Positions 1 through 12,898 of a stretch of 64,000 nt of DNA are shown here, in pieces. The stretch covers positions 248,001-312,000 of the forward strand of contig CAKJVC010000066.1 in NCBI GenBank assembly GCA_918026815.1, written 5' to 3'. Numbering within the stretch: the first letter of the stretch is position 1; every line of letters starts with the position of its first letter. The position numbers and the translations under genes are program-made. The DNA is from Chalara sp. BL73. Taxonomy: Eukaryota > Ascomycota > Leotiomycetes > Helotiales. The notes beneath the pieces were generated by a model. It searched no databases, was not told the DNA's origin, and saw only the letters and a list, made by a program, of their open reading frames with translations.

Positions 1-2819
1 TAATCTCTGGGCAATTTGCTTTTCTGATTAGTTTTGATGCACGAGTGCGGCTCAATGACATGCTAGCAGCTGTTTCCTGCTGAAAATCCGAGCCCGAGCC
101 GGTGAATCTGCAACTGTCGCGATGGTGATGCTGGAGTACTGTAGACCATAAATGGGGGGAGGCGTGAACAATGAACCAGGTAGAGCCAGACAAGATCAAA
201 ACTTTCCACAGCCCCAAGGCCAGGCATCAATCAACGGATTTGATTGGCGCGTGGTCTTGTCGTCCCGAAATAACAGCCAAAACTCGTGGTACCATTTAAA
301 GCTGCGACTCTTGTTATCAGCATCCGTTAGAGCCTTTAGAATTTGTTTTAGAGTCTCAGGTCCTCTGAAATCTTGCAGGAGGTAGTCTGAGGCAGTGTGA
401 GTGGCCCGGGTGGCCGATCATTGTGGTCCCTGGGCAGTGTCGCCCAAGTGTTGTGGCTCAGGCAGCAAACTAGACGGAGATCCTCTGGGAATAGCACCAA
501 TTAAGCCATTCATGATTGGCTGGCACGTACGAGAATCGGGACTGTGTTAGAAACCCGCCGACCCAAATAATTCACGGACAATATCCATGTCTCGAAAATC
601 TAAGGGTTGGATCATGAAGTGCCGCTGAGGCATTGCCTGCCTTTGGCATGAACATGACAGCATGAAATCTATCCCCAAACATACGGGAATACATGGGAAT
701 TAATCAGTTGCTTCAAGTTGGCTCCAACAAGACTATTGCGAGACAAGAACGGCGCTTTAGTTGAATGAATCTTTTTGGGAATGAATGCCTAATTTAGTGG
801 GATGGAGCAGCGCTATTCCTCATCCACAGGAAGTTAGGATCACTCCAAAGCTCGCAACAAGAGCCAATCAGAGCTCGATGGCCAACAGGAATTAGGACTT
901 AGGACATAAAGAAGGAATTAGCAGGCATTGCAATTCCCAGAATGAAGGGTGCGGGTGCCAAAGACCTCGTGAAAGGCTTCGCGAGCAATCATTTCCCCGG
1001 GAATAAAGAAATGATATGGAAGATGCAATTTCCCGACCTTCTTTTCAGCGCAGACCACCTTCACAGATGAGATGCTACTATTTCAAGGTACATTTTAGAT
1101 ATCATCACTTACGGACTATACTTACTATCCAGTCTTCCAAATGTTGAAAGTTTATCGTGATTCTCGACCAATCTTCTTGATTCGGCTCGCATAAAGTACT
1201 GTACTCCATGGGAGGGCAAAAAGAAGGTTTTAGAGTTCATCCCAGGAATCCCCATCCCATGCCATGGGAATTCCGGACTGGGGGCTGCCCACTATACCCA
1301 AGGAAGAAACTAGATTTCATCTTGATCGAATTACATTCATTATCCTAGGGGTGGGCTGGGCTTTCCGGAACATTTTAATACCCCCCTGCGTTCTTTGATA
1401 AGCCACCCAAAGCCCCATGTTCCCCATGTTTCGCATCGACAGAAAAATAATATGAGATTCTGAGGTAAGCAGCACAGGGCTGAGAAGAGCTATGCAGCTG
1501 CTGTCGCTGGAAGAGTGGCATCCCACAGGTGTGAGGTCGTGGCTGGTTGACTGATGCTTCCTTGCCTTCTAGAAAGTTTCGGTTGAAGCTTTGCAAGGCA
1601 CTTCCATACGTAGTGGGATCCCGGCCATACAGCATTCATTCATTCGTTACTAGCCACCGTGGCGCAAATAGGGCAGAAGGCATCAATTTCCAATTTTGAG
1701 TGCGATGCAGGTACCCCCAAGAGGATGATGTATGACAACTGTTCTCCTCTAAGGAACAGCGATGAAGCTATTCCATGCTACCCAACCCCCTCTATAGGTA
1801 ATAATATTGGTGCTTATTGTGGTCATTTCGAGGTGATTCGGAAGGTTCTAGTTGGGGCCAACCCCAACATAGTTTTCCCAATCATCTAGGCAGATCACAA
1901 AATAGGACACCTTGGCTATAGGCACGGGTTGGAAATACATAGTAGCCCAGTGTTCGCTTTCGCTACGCCACCGTACTGGTTTGCACAAGTCTTCACCGCC
2001 CGAGCACAATAGCCATCATCCACTTGCCGATCCCTCCACACCAAAATACCACTAAAGAGCGCCTGCTCGCGCCTATTCGAATAAGCTCACATCCTAGTCT
2101 CTGACATGGTACAAGGCGAGGCCCACCAGGAATGAGCGGGAACCGCGGTGCAGGAGCGGACTGCACGGATATTGGTCCTCAGAACTGACCGTCTTCCTCC
2201 CTGGCAAGAAGCCAAGTCAATCTACGGAGGTAAACTGATTGCCGGATCGACTATGTTTTTAGGTCTCGCCACCTAGTTCATGATCTTGTTCCGGCAGGCT
2301 GAAGCTATGAAGCCGCCTAGTGAACCCAAGGAATTAATATCTACTTACCATAGCGAGCTCTACAGGGAGGACTGTTCACCAGATGACCTTGCGGAGCCAC
2401 CATACCTGCGAGCCAGCATGAAAATAGCACGTTCCGGCTGGCTTATGCTTCTCTCCCACTTTTCGAATGATGGCTCGCACTCAAACACCATTGGATGATT
2501 CGCGATTAACAGTCTCTTGTCAGTCAGAGCTCCCAAAACGTTGTGGAGAGTTCCAAGCTTGAACAGACAAGGGGGATGACAGGGGCTGGCGCCAGTTGCC
2601 TTATGAGCCGTTGAAAGATCCTTGGTACGTAGCGGCCGGGGCTGAGGGCTTCGATGATCTCCGGCTTGTCCACAAAAGGCAATAAATTTTTAAGGCTATA
2701 CTCTAGTGTACATTTCCAACTAACGACAATTATGCCCCTCCCTTGTCTACTGTAGGATCTATATCTCTGATTTTTCCCCTTGGTGCAAGAAAATATTTAG
2801 ACCTTTCACGCCCGCCAAC
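1..2819. other. Gene-poor region, no supported gene
   Basis: About 2.8 kb with only short, unrelated open frames on both strands. None resembles a known family, and none joins to a neighbour through plausible splice sites. The last few hundred bases probably hold the promoter and leader of the bZIP gene that follows. No tRNA-like or rRNA-like sequence was recognised. Confidence 0.5.
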
Positions 2820-2876
2820 ATGACAACACAAACTATACTCAAACACCATTCAGGACACTACATCTTGTCAAGCAAA

Positions 2877-4141
2877 ATGGACTCTACGGCAGATAAAGAA
2901 GAACGCAAGCGCGAGGTAGATTTTGCGCCCATTTACTCTAGACTGACAAAACGACTGACATCATCATCGCAGTACAATCGTCTGGCGCAACGAGAGTTTC
3001 GTATGCGCTTTTACTTACATATTTCCACCTGAAAGGTCGCTAATAAAGTCGCGTAGGTCGTAGAAGAAAGGAACATCTCAAGAACCTGGAGCAAGCACAG
3101 AAAGAGCAGAACACGGAACAAACAGAAGAAATCGAGCGACTACGATATCAAAATGAGGAGTTAAGGAGGGAAAATGAAGCCTTAAAGACCCAGTTGTATG
3201 GGACAACCTCTTCAGCACCTCACGCCTTGATGCCCATGAGCGCGCCGCTTCATATCCCTAGCGACGGGCGACAATACTCTCTGTCACCATCAATATCTGG
3301 CGCTTCACTGTCCGGAACCGGCAGCCCACCAGCATCCCTACCTTCAGATTTAATGCCAATGTCGGCTCTCTCTTTAACTTCCTCGATGCTACAGCCAAGC
3401 ATGCATGCGTATTCGGATGCAAGCTTGACATCTCAACCGCAGTTTTCTATGGTACATCCACACGGTTTCCGTCAAAGTATACAAAGCTCACCTGAGTCAT
3501 CAGGGTTTCGAAATTCACGATCATCAATGGGATCCTCTTTTCAGTCTCTGAATGTTCCCCATTCGGTCGAGTCACAACCGCCACAAGTGACCGACCAAAG
3601 AAGGAAAAGCGCTCAATCGAGGTTAGTGCTATTCTGAAATTTCTTGGGCTTTAAGAACTGATGAATATGCGATAGCAGGCTGATGGCTTCTTACGAAGTC
3701 GGCAAAGCACGAGCAGAGATTATGAAATTGTTCCAACCTTTATACTCGGATGCTTCTATAATGCTCTCGGCTGATCAGCATCTGAGAGCTCTGCAATCCT
3801 TAAGTGATAACCTCCCGGAAGTTTTGAAACCTACGAGAGCACAGCTGGAGAAAGCACATTTTGTGGGAATCGACTATGTACCGTCACCTGCATTACGCGA
3901 TCGGCTTCTGAACGTTCCATCAGAAGTAGCACAGGGATTTCTGGATGAGATTGGATTCAATGGTGAGAATGGGAAAGATGCAGGCCAACTCATTATCTGG
4001 GGAGACAACGCTCTAAACGAAATGTCCTGGGAGTTTTCGCAGCCAATTTTGAAGCGATGGCGCTGGTTATTGGGTTCTGAATGGGAGGTACGAACGAACT
4101 ACTGGAGGCAGCAAAGGGGCCAGGCACCTCTGCTGTTGTAA
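2877..4141 (+). CDS. bZIP transcription factor with C-terminal DUF3425 domain
   Basis: Predicted nuclear DNA-binding regulator of 364 aa. Exons: 2877-2915, 2973-3000, 3057-3621, 3679-4141; all three introns have GT..AG ends and frame is kept. Joining the first three exons builds the basic region NRLAQREFR followed by RRRKEHLKN, the N-x7-R bZIP signature of a Yap-like group, then a charged Leu/Glu-rich zipper (about residues 33-70). The middle (about 75-210) is Ser/Pro/Met-rich and probably disordered. The last 150 residues match the DUF3425 pattern common in fungal bZIP proteins: a SPALRDRL segment, then a Trp/Glu stretch (MSWEFSQPILKRWRWLLG), then NYWR..RG..PL. An in-frame ATG at 2820 would add 19 residues. 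The 2877 start is preferred because it has good context and puts the basic region close to the N-terminus, as in relatives. Target genes cannot be read from sequence. Confidence 0.88.
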
Positions 4142-7100
4142 TTAGGATTTGATTTTTTTGGGACAGGCATATGCACAGCGACAGGAGTTTTGGGGATACA
4201 TTTGCGACATACGAACGTGATGAATTGTAACAACTATGACACGATATCCATTTAGCAGTGAGGCGGGAGTACTTAATCACAGACGTCTATATGGTATAGA
4301 ATTGTATTTCAACACTTTACAAAAAACCTGAAGCATTTTAAAAAAATTAAAAAAACATGTGAAAGGCTCCATAAACTGACATCATATGAATATTGAAGGT
4401 TCTCGCGGGCCAATGTGCGACTAGCAACTTCCAATTTCCCATATTGGATATTGGATATTGGGGATATTACTTAATCCATCCAAGGGGAAAGGGATAATGG
4501 GATTCACGTTTCAAATAATAAACTAGATAGCTTAGTTGAGAAGCCACAACGCGAAAGCGCTGGGATTCGTGAACTGAGCCCCCTTCAAGGGTCCTAGGGA
4601 AAGGGGCCGGCGGTAGCGATATTACCAGTTTAGGCCTGTAGCGCGGGGTGGTGAAGCCCCCCCCCCCCAATATGCGGCTTTCTGTCGCACCGTTATTTTA
4701 CTCTCTAAACGCGTATTCAACTCTCATTTTCCATTTCCTCATCAGTTACCCGGTTGCACCAGCAGCTACCTAAACTACGAGAGCCTCAGTGGCAAAATCA
4801 CAAGCTGTCCAATCTCTTGTTTGATAAGGCTCCAGCCACGGTATACTCTTCTAGGAATTAGATCCTTCAGCTACCTGAGTTTCCTGAAGGAGACACTTCT
4901 GTCCGTCTGAGACGGAACTAAAGCAAAGGAAAGGGATGAGTCGAACATGTCTCCTGGGAGCCTAACAATTGTTTATGGAGATCACCGCGATGGGGCAATT
5001 AATGCCGTAGCAGCAGAAGCGCCGCCTGCGGTCTCCATTAGAATTGCGTCAACACCAGCACCTCTTTCATGGCATATCCGCTGCGGCGGAAACTCATGTC
5101 ACTTTTCCCCCATGAATCGGCCTGCACATCCTCATCACCAAGGCAAAACCGCCGTTCATGAAACAACATCCCGTGACCTTGCGCCTCTTCTGCCTCCTCC
5201 TGCTGCCCAGAATTCAAAATCCTTTTTTTACATGTTGGCCTGGAATGCATTGACAACAACCTAACCCACGGGCCCACCCTAGCAGACAGCAAAATAACAA
5301 TCCTACTATTTTTAGCAACAACTCTGTTGCTGTGCAAAGAGCAAAATCTGCCTTGGAGTCACAGGAGTCCGATCTATTTCGTTTATTCCCCCCCTTCCTC
5401 CCCCCATACTTCATGTTCGCTAGATCACGTAGAGAAGCTTCTTTGCGTATGCTCGCTGCCCTGAGCATGATAGACGAGGTTGCAGTTTCGCGTCGGACGA
5501 GACCGAACTTCCGGGAGCACGGCTGGGCGGCTTGGAGACGCCGTGACACCTGGCGGTTGGGGCGTGAGCCATGTGCAGTAAGTTGTCTTTTGGGGGCGGG
5601 TGTCTGTGACTGGTCCTGTCCAGCGTAACAACGGTTTTAACCTTAAATTCTCTATGGGAACAAACGAAACCATAAGAAGGCGAGATCGCGGCTCCCGAGA
5701 ACAACAATTCACCTGTATTGCAGGGAGAGAGACAAGCTAGGGCATATTACGGCGGCCACCAGAGTTGTCGTGCATTCGTTTGGGGGCCGCGCTTCACTCT
5801 ATTTGCAGGCGAACACCGAAAGGGGGACTTTAACGAGAGAAACTCAGGGGCTTCCTTTCTGAATCTCTGCTCCGCTGAGTGAGATATGGAATGCTGTTCA
5901 TGATCAATTTCGCATGGGGATTCTGTGCAACATCCTTGTTAGAGTGCTGTTTGCGGAAGGATTCATTTCGAAGAGAACGACAAGAGATTAGTCTAATATC
6001 TATGATTTTTTTCATTCGTTCGACTACGATAGATCTGGTAGATGTTTACTCTTTCTTGTTCCCAGGTACACTTCTGTAACCTCGGCTTTGGGTTTGCTCC
6101 AAGACTCAGCTTTTGAAGTCGAGGACGGAGACTACGGGAGGCACGGCAAAGGTAACTCTGCTTTACAATCTGACCACCCCTCTAGCAAGATTTATGGGGT
6201 TATGCACACATTGGTTGGCTTACGAGTCCATTAAAATGATGCCTGACATATTGCCACGGATCTGCAGAGGCAGAATATTTATTTATTATAGTCACGTGAT
6301 GTTTTATCGGATGACTGAATTGCTTCATCCCATTTTGTGGTATAGCTCTATTAGAAGGAACTAGGTGACCAGACAGTGTCTGCTCTGAATATGGCTCAAA
6401 TGCAGATTTGGAGGGGCAGGTTTGCGGGTGCGGGGAATAGGTTCAACAAGGCTGTCCTGTTTTGGTAATTTAGGAATCAATTGTTACTTGATGTGCTTAA
6501 ACCATTGTCTAAGTGAATCAGGCATCTAAACCTGTCTACATATGCAGAAAAGCTAAAGAGCAATAAAAGTATTACAATCCTAGACGCGGCAGAAAAGGCA
6601 GGATATGGCGTCGTCTCTGTCGTTTGTGTACAATACCATTCTCTCAAGATGACAACCGACTTTTGAGGGCCGGCCAGGACCAACGGTACAACGTAGAGGA
6701 GGTGACAGCGACAGCCACGGCAGCAGAGGCAAAGAAGTCTCCGGCCATGATTCTTCTTTCCCCATGGGCACTCACGCAATTTAAATCTCCTCTCGTGAGC
6801 TTCGCTCCAGATGTGCGTAAATCGGCGTCCGTGCCAACGTCCTTACACTTAGATCACTGTCTCGGTGTGGAGTTGGCGAGGTATGCTGCCCCGTTACCTT
6901 TTGGTTCGGTCGCGGTTGACACGGGCCCTTACGAGACGGGGGGGGGAGAATCGCTCACCGAGGCAAGCCTCTGCCTATGATGTGGTGATGCCATGGTATG
7001 CAAGAAGGAATCTGGCCTTGATATCGCCCAGGCCGAACCGGGAAGAATCGACGGCGGCGAAAGATAGGTCTAGCCGACACGGGAGGCTCAGAAAGCATCC

Positions 7101-7494
7101 CCACGACCCGCCTTCGCAAGCCTCCCTCGGGTTCGCAGAGAGAGGCATCGATCTTCCCGCCCCGGGAACTTGGGAGCATTCACGGTCGTTACGGCCCGGC
7201 AGGGCCACGAGCACGGCTCGAATTTGATCGTCTCGAAACCCACCAAGAACGCGGTAGATGGCAGGGTAAAGGCCGTGTTGCCTGGCACCAATGCATTTGA
7301 TCGGGGTCTCTTCCAGCAGTGTATCAAAGGAAGGATTAGCAAGACCAAAACGCGAATAAGCAGCTCGTTGATCCGTGGAAGCAAACGATGGGAGGCAGGC
7401 TGGGGAAGGGGTTCATGCCAATTTACAAAGCTGATGGAGGATAGTATGGATATTTTCCATAAGGATGGTCGAGCGGTATGTAGTCCTTTCTCAA

Positions 7495-7535
<41 letters not shown>

Positions 7536-8104
7536 TGGTAATGCAGTAGGCTGCCTTGATTTAGGTTAATGGGTGAATGTGATAGTTCCGGAAGAGCATG
7601 ATAGATTTGCAAGGCCATCCATGGCTCATTACTCCGTATACCGATGGAATCATCGGTTGTAGTAGTGCGAGATCCCCATCCACTAATGCTATTTCTATTC
7701 ACGTAGGTATCGTAGACTCGGAGGAAACTCCCCTGCTTCTTCTCGACGGGAAGGAAGACCGTCAAAATCACTCAGAGCATCTCGTACTCAAGTCTCTGAA
7801 CGCAGGTAGAAGAAGCCCAAAACTTTTGAACTAGACCTCCTCCAGCCAATCGCCGGGATGAACGACAGCAGAGAAGATATTTGGCTATTCAGGACGTGAA
7901 GCCGATCATATGAGTGCTTGGATTGGTGTCTTCCGTTCATTATCACTTAACAATTTTATTTACATCTCCGTATTCTAAGTTGTGCGTAAGCCATCTTTCA
8001 CCTCGGAGACCTGCTCCACTATCATACACGATGCGTCATATCTACATCCTTTTTTTCCAATGCCCAACACCAACACCAACACCGATCCCATTACTCTGAT
8101 ACCC
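4142..8104. other. Gene-poor region with homopolymer tracts
   Basis: Nearly 4 kb without a recognisable gene. It contains a 12-base C run near 4657-4668, an eight-base G run near 6940, a relatively GC-rich block at about 6860-7300 and a 33-base A tract at 7501-7533. Open frames of 60-120 codons occur on both strands but overlap each other and match no family known to me. Part of this may be an old insertion (see findings). Confidence 0.5.
7501..7533 (+). repeat. Poly(A) tract of 33 bases
   Basis: An uninterrupted run of 33 A, directly after five T. It is far longer than other A runs in the window. It could be a retroposition tail or simple homopolymer expansion; sequencing of such runs is unreliable. 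Confidence 0.9.
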
Positions 8105-8755
8105 TTACAAGAACACAGCGAACGCCAACCCAAGCCCCGCGATTGTGACCAGCCCACTGCTTCGTGCTAACAGTCCCATGGCGCCGCCCGTCGACACTGG
8201 AAGACCGCTGCCTGTGCCATTCCCGGAACCACCGCCTGTGCTATTTCCGGAACCGCCACTGCCGCTCCCACTCCCGGAACCACCACCGGTACTATTCCCC
8301 GAACCTCCACTCCCGCTCCCAGACCCTGAGTCGGTGCCATTTCCGGAACTGCCGCCACCACTGCCACTACCACTGCCGCTTCCGCTTCCACTTCCACTTC
8401 CACTTCCACTGCCACTGCCACTTCCACCACCATTGCCATTGCCTGAATCGGTACTGTTTCCTGAATTGCCGCTACCCGAACCACCGCTGCCGGTTCCGCT
8501 GCCTGTGGAGGACTTGGGCGGGTCCGCGGAATCTGTCGAGTTTGAACGGTTCTTGGTGCGAGCCTCTAGCAATTTTACGGGGGTAGCTGGCTCTCGGGGT
8601 ACGACCTCGACGTGCACCTGGGGGAGATTTGTTAGGATGGAATGTGATGGGTTTGGGGATTGGGGCGGGATGTGACTTACTCCTGGTTCCGAGGGTACGC
8701 TGACAGCGATGATGGAAGCTGCGAAGGTGAAGATGAGGAAGTTTGAGAGCTGCAT
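8105..8755 (-). CDS. GPI-anchored Gly/Ser/Asn-rich surface protein
   Basis: Predicted secreted protein of 195 aa attached to the plasma membrane or cell wall. Exon 1 is 8681-8755, exon 2 is 8105-8617. The 63-nt intron (GTAAGT..CAG) is a multiple of three and stop-free, so the unspliced message stays open. The chosen start gives a clean signal peptide (MQLSNFLIFTFAASIIAVSV). After a short spacer with VEVVPREPATPVKLLEARTK, about 110 residues are low-complexity repeats of GSGSG, GGSG and GNSTDSG type with many N-x-S/T sites. The C-terminus has the GPI pattern: small residues, a spacer, then a hydrophobic tail ending GLGLAFAVFL. An upstream in-frame ATG at 8791 would bury the signal peptide and is less likely. 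No enzymatic domain is visible. The role is probably structural or adhesive, which is inference. Confidence 0.75.
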   Translation of the reverse strand: MQLSNFLIFTFAASIIAVSVPSEPGVSHIPPQSPNPSHSILTNLPQVHVEVVPREPATPVKLLEARTKNRSNSTDSADPPKSSTGSGTGSGGSGSGNSGNSTDSGNGNGGGSGSGSGSGSGSGSGSGSGSGSGGGSSGNGTDSGSGSGSGGSGNSTGGGSGSGSGSGGSGNSTGGGSGNGTGSGLPVSTGGAMGLLARSSGLVTIAGLGLAFAVFL

Positions 8756-9760
8756 CGTGAAAAAGTTCCTTGCTTGATCGAGATAATCCAAAAGGCGGCT
8801 TGATATGACCTATGTCGGACGGTATAATATGCAGGAGTCAAAATCAAGATATTGAATGTTCTAGAGAAGATGGGGCACTAAACTATAGTCTTATAAGATC
8901 AACTTCTCAAGACTGTGGCGGCCCTAAAAAAATATGGATACCACAACGAAACACTACATTGGATGTATTGGCAGATCTGTCTGAGAGGCTCAAATACCGA
9001 ACGATTAACCGCATATGCCCAAACATAAGAGACTTCATGATCAGCATATCAGAGCCACGCATGAATTGCCCGCGCAACGAATCTGGAACTCGTTTAACAA
9101 CATCAAGAATAATAGAAAACATTGGCAAAAGAAGTATTCATGCAAATCATGAAATTACAACGGCCAACCTTGCCATTTCACCTATACTTAAGTCAGTTAT
9201 GTAAGGCTGAGAGGACATCGGAGCCGTAGAGATCGTGCCTCGCCAATCAACGCTAGTCATGAGGCATGTCCAGAAAGATGCGGCGAAATACTGAAACGTG
9301 CGGAAAGCTGTATCAAACGCGTAGCCGATGACGAGCATTGGATGCCAAGACTGTCACCGAAAAGGTCGGTACGTACTTTTACAGTCACTTTACTTGTAGT
9401 AAACCCACATAAGAATCTTGCACAATTGACAGAGTGACAGTAGAGGCTCCATATGAAAACAATCGTTTCAACGCCGAATCTGTTCTGGAAATATGGAGGC
9501 GTAACTTCGGAAGATTTATGGCGAGCATGGTTTCAACTGCTAATTATGCATCACTAGCTCTGTTCTGAAACTTGACGGGTCTCGACATAAAAACTCACGT
9601 GCTCCCGTTGCGGCTTGCTTCCTCGGTCCATAGATTTGAAATTATTAGGTGAGTGATGAGACTATCTATAGCCGACACCATCAAGCCAAGCCAGGTCGTG
9701 TTCTTAGGTTAGAATTCGCAACTAATCTTTAATGGAATTCTTGAGCGGCAAACAGTGCTT
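8756..9760. other. Intergenic region between GPI protein and MSH5
   Basis: About 1 kb. It should carry the promoter of the GPI-protein gene and the 3' end of MSH5. A minus-strand open stretch at 9147-9338 has a hydrophobic, membrane-like composition (GYAFDTAFRTFQYFAASF) but no clear start, partner exon or family match, so it is not called as a gene. Confidence 0.45.
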
Positions 9761-12700
9761 TTAGCTGGGACTTGATCCCAAGGAAAGGATCCTTTGGAGT
9801 ACACTTCGGATTTCAAATTCGTTGCGGTTGGATTGAGGAAATTCCTGCTCTAGAAAATTTCGTCCAATTTGTTCGGCTGCCTCCAATTCTTGGGCTTCTT
9901 TAGGCGAAATCTGTGCGCATGCAGCTACAAGGTCTTCTCCTCGCGCTGCTAGGAGGATCAATTCATCGGCTCTTTCCACAATCTTAGCGTCGATTCCATT
10001 CATGATGGCACAGCAAGTGCCAAAGCTCGAAGAGCTTCGACCAGGTACGAAATTATACAAGTATGTGATTTGATCTTCCACGACTTGAGTAGCGGCATCC
10101 ACGCGAACCTCCATATGACCAAAAGATAGCTCAGGACGCTCTCCCAGAAATCCATTTTCGAATATCTCATGAAAATGCGTGGCTCCAAGGAGCTTCGGCC
10201 TCTCAGATCCAAGGCTCAGAAAGTATTCAAATACTCCACAAGCTAATCCTGCTCCGTCCACCGTGTTTGTCCCTTTTCCGAATTCATCAATAACAATCAG
10301 ACTCCTACGAGTTGCGAATGCCGTAGCCAGTCCTACCTGTTGAAGATCAATCATGAAAGCACTCTGGTTTCTCGAAATGCTCTCTCGAGTTGCGATTCGT
10401 GTGAGAATCTTGTCCGTTATTCCAATAGTAGCTTTCTCTGCCGGCACAAAGCTGCCTATGTGCGCCAGATACACAATCAACGCATTTTGCTTCAGATATA
10501 TGCTTTTGCCGGAATAGTTTGGCCCGGTCATGATAAGGGCGCTTGGGTATTCAGCGCTCTCGTACATGGAACCCGATCCCGATAGCTCGTCCGGCTTGTT
10601 ATCTTTGCCATCATCCCCAGCACCTCCGACAATGTTGCAGTCATTCGCAACATATGATGGCGCAGTAAGTTCTTGTAGCGGGTGCCAACCGCCCTTAATA
10701 TAAATCACATTCATTGCGGTCATCCGTGGAGGGACTAGGTGGTGATGTCGAGCTCCCACTGCTAGAGCAACAAGACAATCGAGCTCTCCGCATAAGTCCG
10801 ATGCAGCGACTACTTCCTTTTCGTATTCCAGCACCTTCACACCCAGTGCATGTATAATTTCGATCTCCCTGTCTTCTAGCATTTAGTACCTTCCTCTTAA
10901 TGTAGTGAAGTAAGAACTACCACATATCATGCCGTACATGTCACCAAAGTATTCGTCCATCTCCCTCATTCGATTGTTCTTGTAGTATCCCATATCATTA
11001 CTGACAAACATCTTGTCCCAAGCGTCATTCTCAATGCCTTCGCCTTCATATTTACCTTTGCCCGTGTTCGAGTCCAGTGGAACAACTGTGAGAAATCCAA
11101 GTTGTGGAAAGAATATGCAATTCTCGACATACTGAGCAGCCCATTCAGGTAATTCATTCGAAAGCCGGATTGCAACCTGGGTTAATAGACTATCCATTCC
11201 ATCATAGGTTCTTTTGATATTGTCCAGCTCCTCATCCACTCCTGGAAGAATTACAGTGCGATGCTGCTCAGCAGACCTGACAAAATCTACAGTTTGTGTT
11301 ACCATTTGACCAATTTGATTGAGGTGATGGGGGTGAATATCAGTAAGAATCTAACAATATCAGTATTTGTGCCAACGGCCAACTTGAGTATGTACCTGAT
11401 TAGTAATTTTTAAAGTAGAGTCGTTCAATTCTTGAATAGCCTCTATGATTTTCAACATATGAAAAGTAAAGCTTTGAATGCTCGCCCAAGCTCCTCGATA
11501 TATTGCCGTGCCACTGCCAGGTGCATCATTGACGCCCTTTTGCAAATGAATCATAACTGTGCGGATGTTCTTGATTTTCTTCAGGCTTCGCACAACCTTC
11601 TCTAAAGCTGGTTGGTTTTCTGGCCGCAGGAGTACTAGAATGGTTTTCTGTCTCTCCTCAATGACGCTTAAGTCTATGCTCGGCCGAAGAAACAACTGCC
11701 TGAGCTTCTGCTTCCCCTGCGGTGTACTTGCCAGATGGTGGAATAATCCATAGACAGAGAGACTTTCTTTTGCACCAGAAGTCGACTTATTAGGGCCTTG
11801 CATGTGCGAGTTCGGGTGGTTCTCTGACTGTATAATTTGCAGGGAGGCAAGGGTGTCTGCATTGATGAACATCATATCTGAAAGTGTGAACATTTCGATT
11901 GACCTCACACGGAAAGCAACTAAGGCGGCTTTGTCGTTTGGAAGGTAATCGATAGTCTTCCGTCTGGAAAGGTAGCTTAGAATAGCCCCAGCACAACCAA
12001 CCTGAAAATCAATCAATTTTATGATTTTTATTACGCCAAGGTACCCTACCGACACTCTACTGTCAAGGTCTATCCAGCCCCCCAACCTCAGTAATCTGCC
12101 TTGTCTTCCAGCACTCCTATGTTCTGCACTGCTAGTTTCTAACAAGCCTCCTTCAGGAGTTGTGAGAGTCATGCCTGATCCAGCTTCGGCAATTATGTCG
12201 AGGTTCATGAGTTTGTTTCTCGCTCCTTCATAGTAGAACTCGGTGGAAGGTCGAGAATCAAGTACATATAAACCAAACACGTCATCTGCATAGGGCTTGC
12301 ATCAGCGACTTGTCAATATATTAAAGGAGGTTGTCTTACTTGCATCATTGCCTCTGTTAATGCCACGTGCTTCCATGTTGAGGTGTTCCTCAAGTTTCTC
12401 GTCAGAGCGTGTGCTGATCAGGACAACGGTTGGCTGGGCATGGAGCTTGAGGGTGTCAATTATATCTAAAGTAGCCATTTTTATGTCTTCCATCATACAT
12501 AACTTTTCCTCCCTAGCTATGTAGTAAGCGCAGCCAAGGGTGCTGAAATCTTTCATTTCAAATGCCATGACGACCTCATTCATCGCGTCCGAGTCTTCTC
12601 GAGCCTGAATTTCCTCTTCGGTTTCAGCATCCTGAACTCGAAGGATGTCTTCATTTCGAGAGGAACAATGCCCTGGCGTTCGAGAAGCGGACAGCCTCGA

Positions 12701-12898
12701 CCAAATCAGATTTGAGCCTGGGAGAGGTGGCAGAGAAGGACTCGATGGTAGTACATTTTGCGGCACAGAACTTAGTTGAGATACAGTCTGAGGGCTGTGA
12801 GAAGGCCACTGCTGAGATGCTTGTTGGAATGACTGCTGAGACGACTGCGGTTCAGAAGGGGCATTCTCGCTGAAGCGGCGACGTTTGAACCCCGCCAT
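9761..12898 (-). CDS. MSH5: MutS homolog 5, meiotic recombination protein
   Basis: Msh5 pairs with Msh4 as a sliding clamp that stabilises Holliday-junction intermediates and promotes meiotic crossovers in the nucleus. Exons: 12340-12898, 12050-12285, 11396-12001, 10921-11350, 9761-10875, giving 981 aa. The C-terminal ATPase is diagnostic: Walker A GPNYSGKS (about residues 728-735), the Msh5-type run [14 protein letters not shown], then [19 protein letters not shown], Walker [13 protein letters not shown], and THFHE. Upstream, [13 protein letters not shown] joins to [12 protein letters not shown] across the last intron, as in other Msh5 proteins. The N-terminal 100 residues are Ser/Gln-rich and there is no mismatch-recognition domain I, as expected for this class. 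An acidic Gly/Ser/Asp insert precedes Walker A. The 48-nt intron 12002-12049 is stop-free and in frame. The start follows a short leader; an upstream ATG at 13012 is possible but less likely. Confidence 0.92.

Noticed and set aside
7466..7477. TGGTCGAGCGGT resembles the A box of a tRNA-Leu/Ser gene.
   Set aside because: No B box, anticodon arm or acceptor pairing follows; the sequence runs directly into T5 and the poly(A) tract.
8145..8675. Long plus-strand Pro/Leu-rich open frame.
   Set aside because: It is the antisense of the Gly/Ser repeat coding of the GPI protein; low-complexity repeats open all frames.
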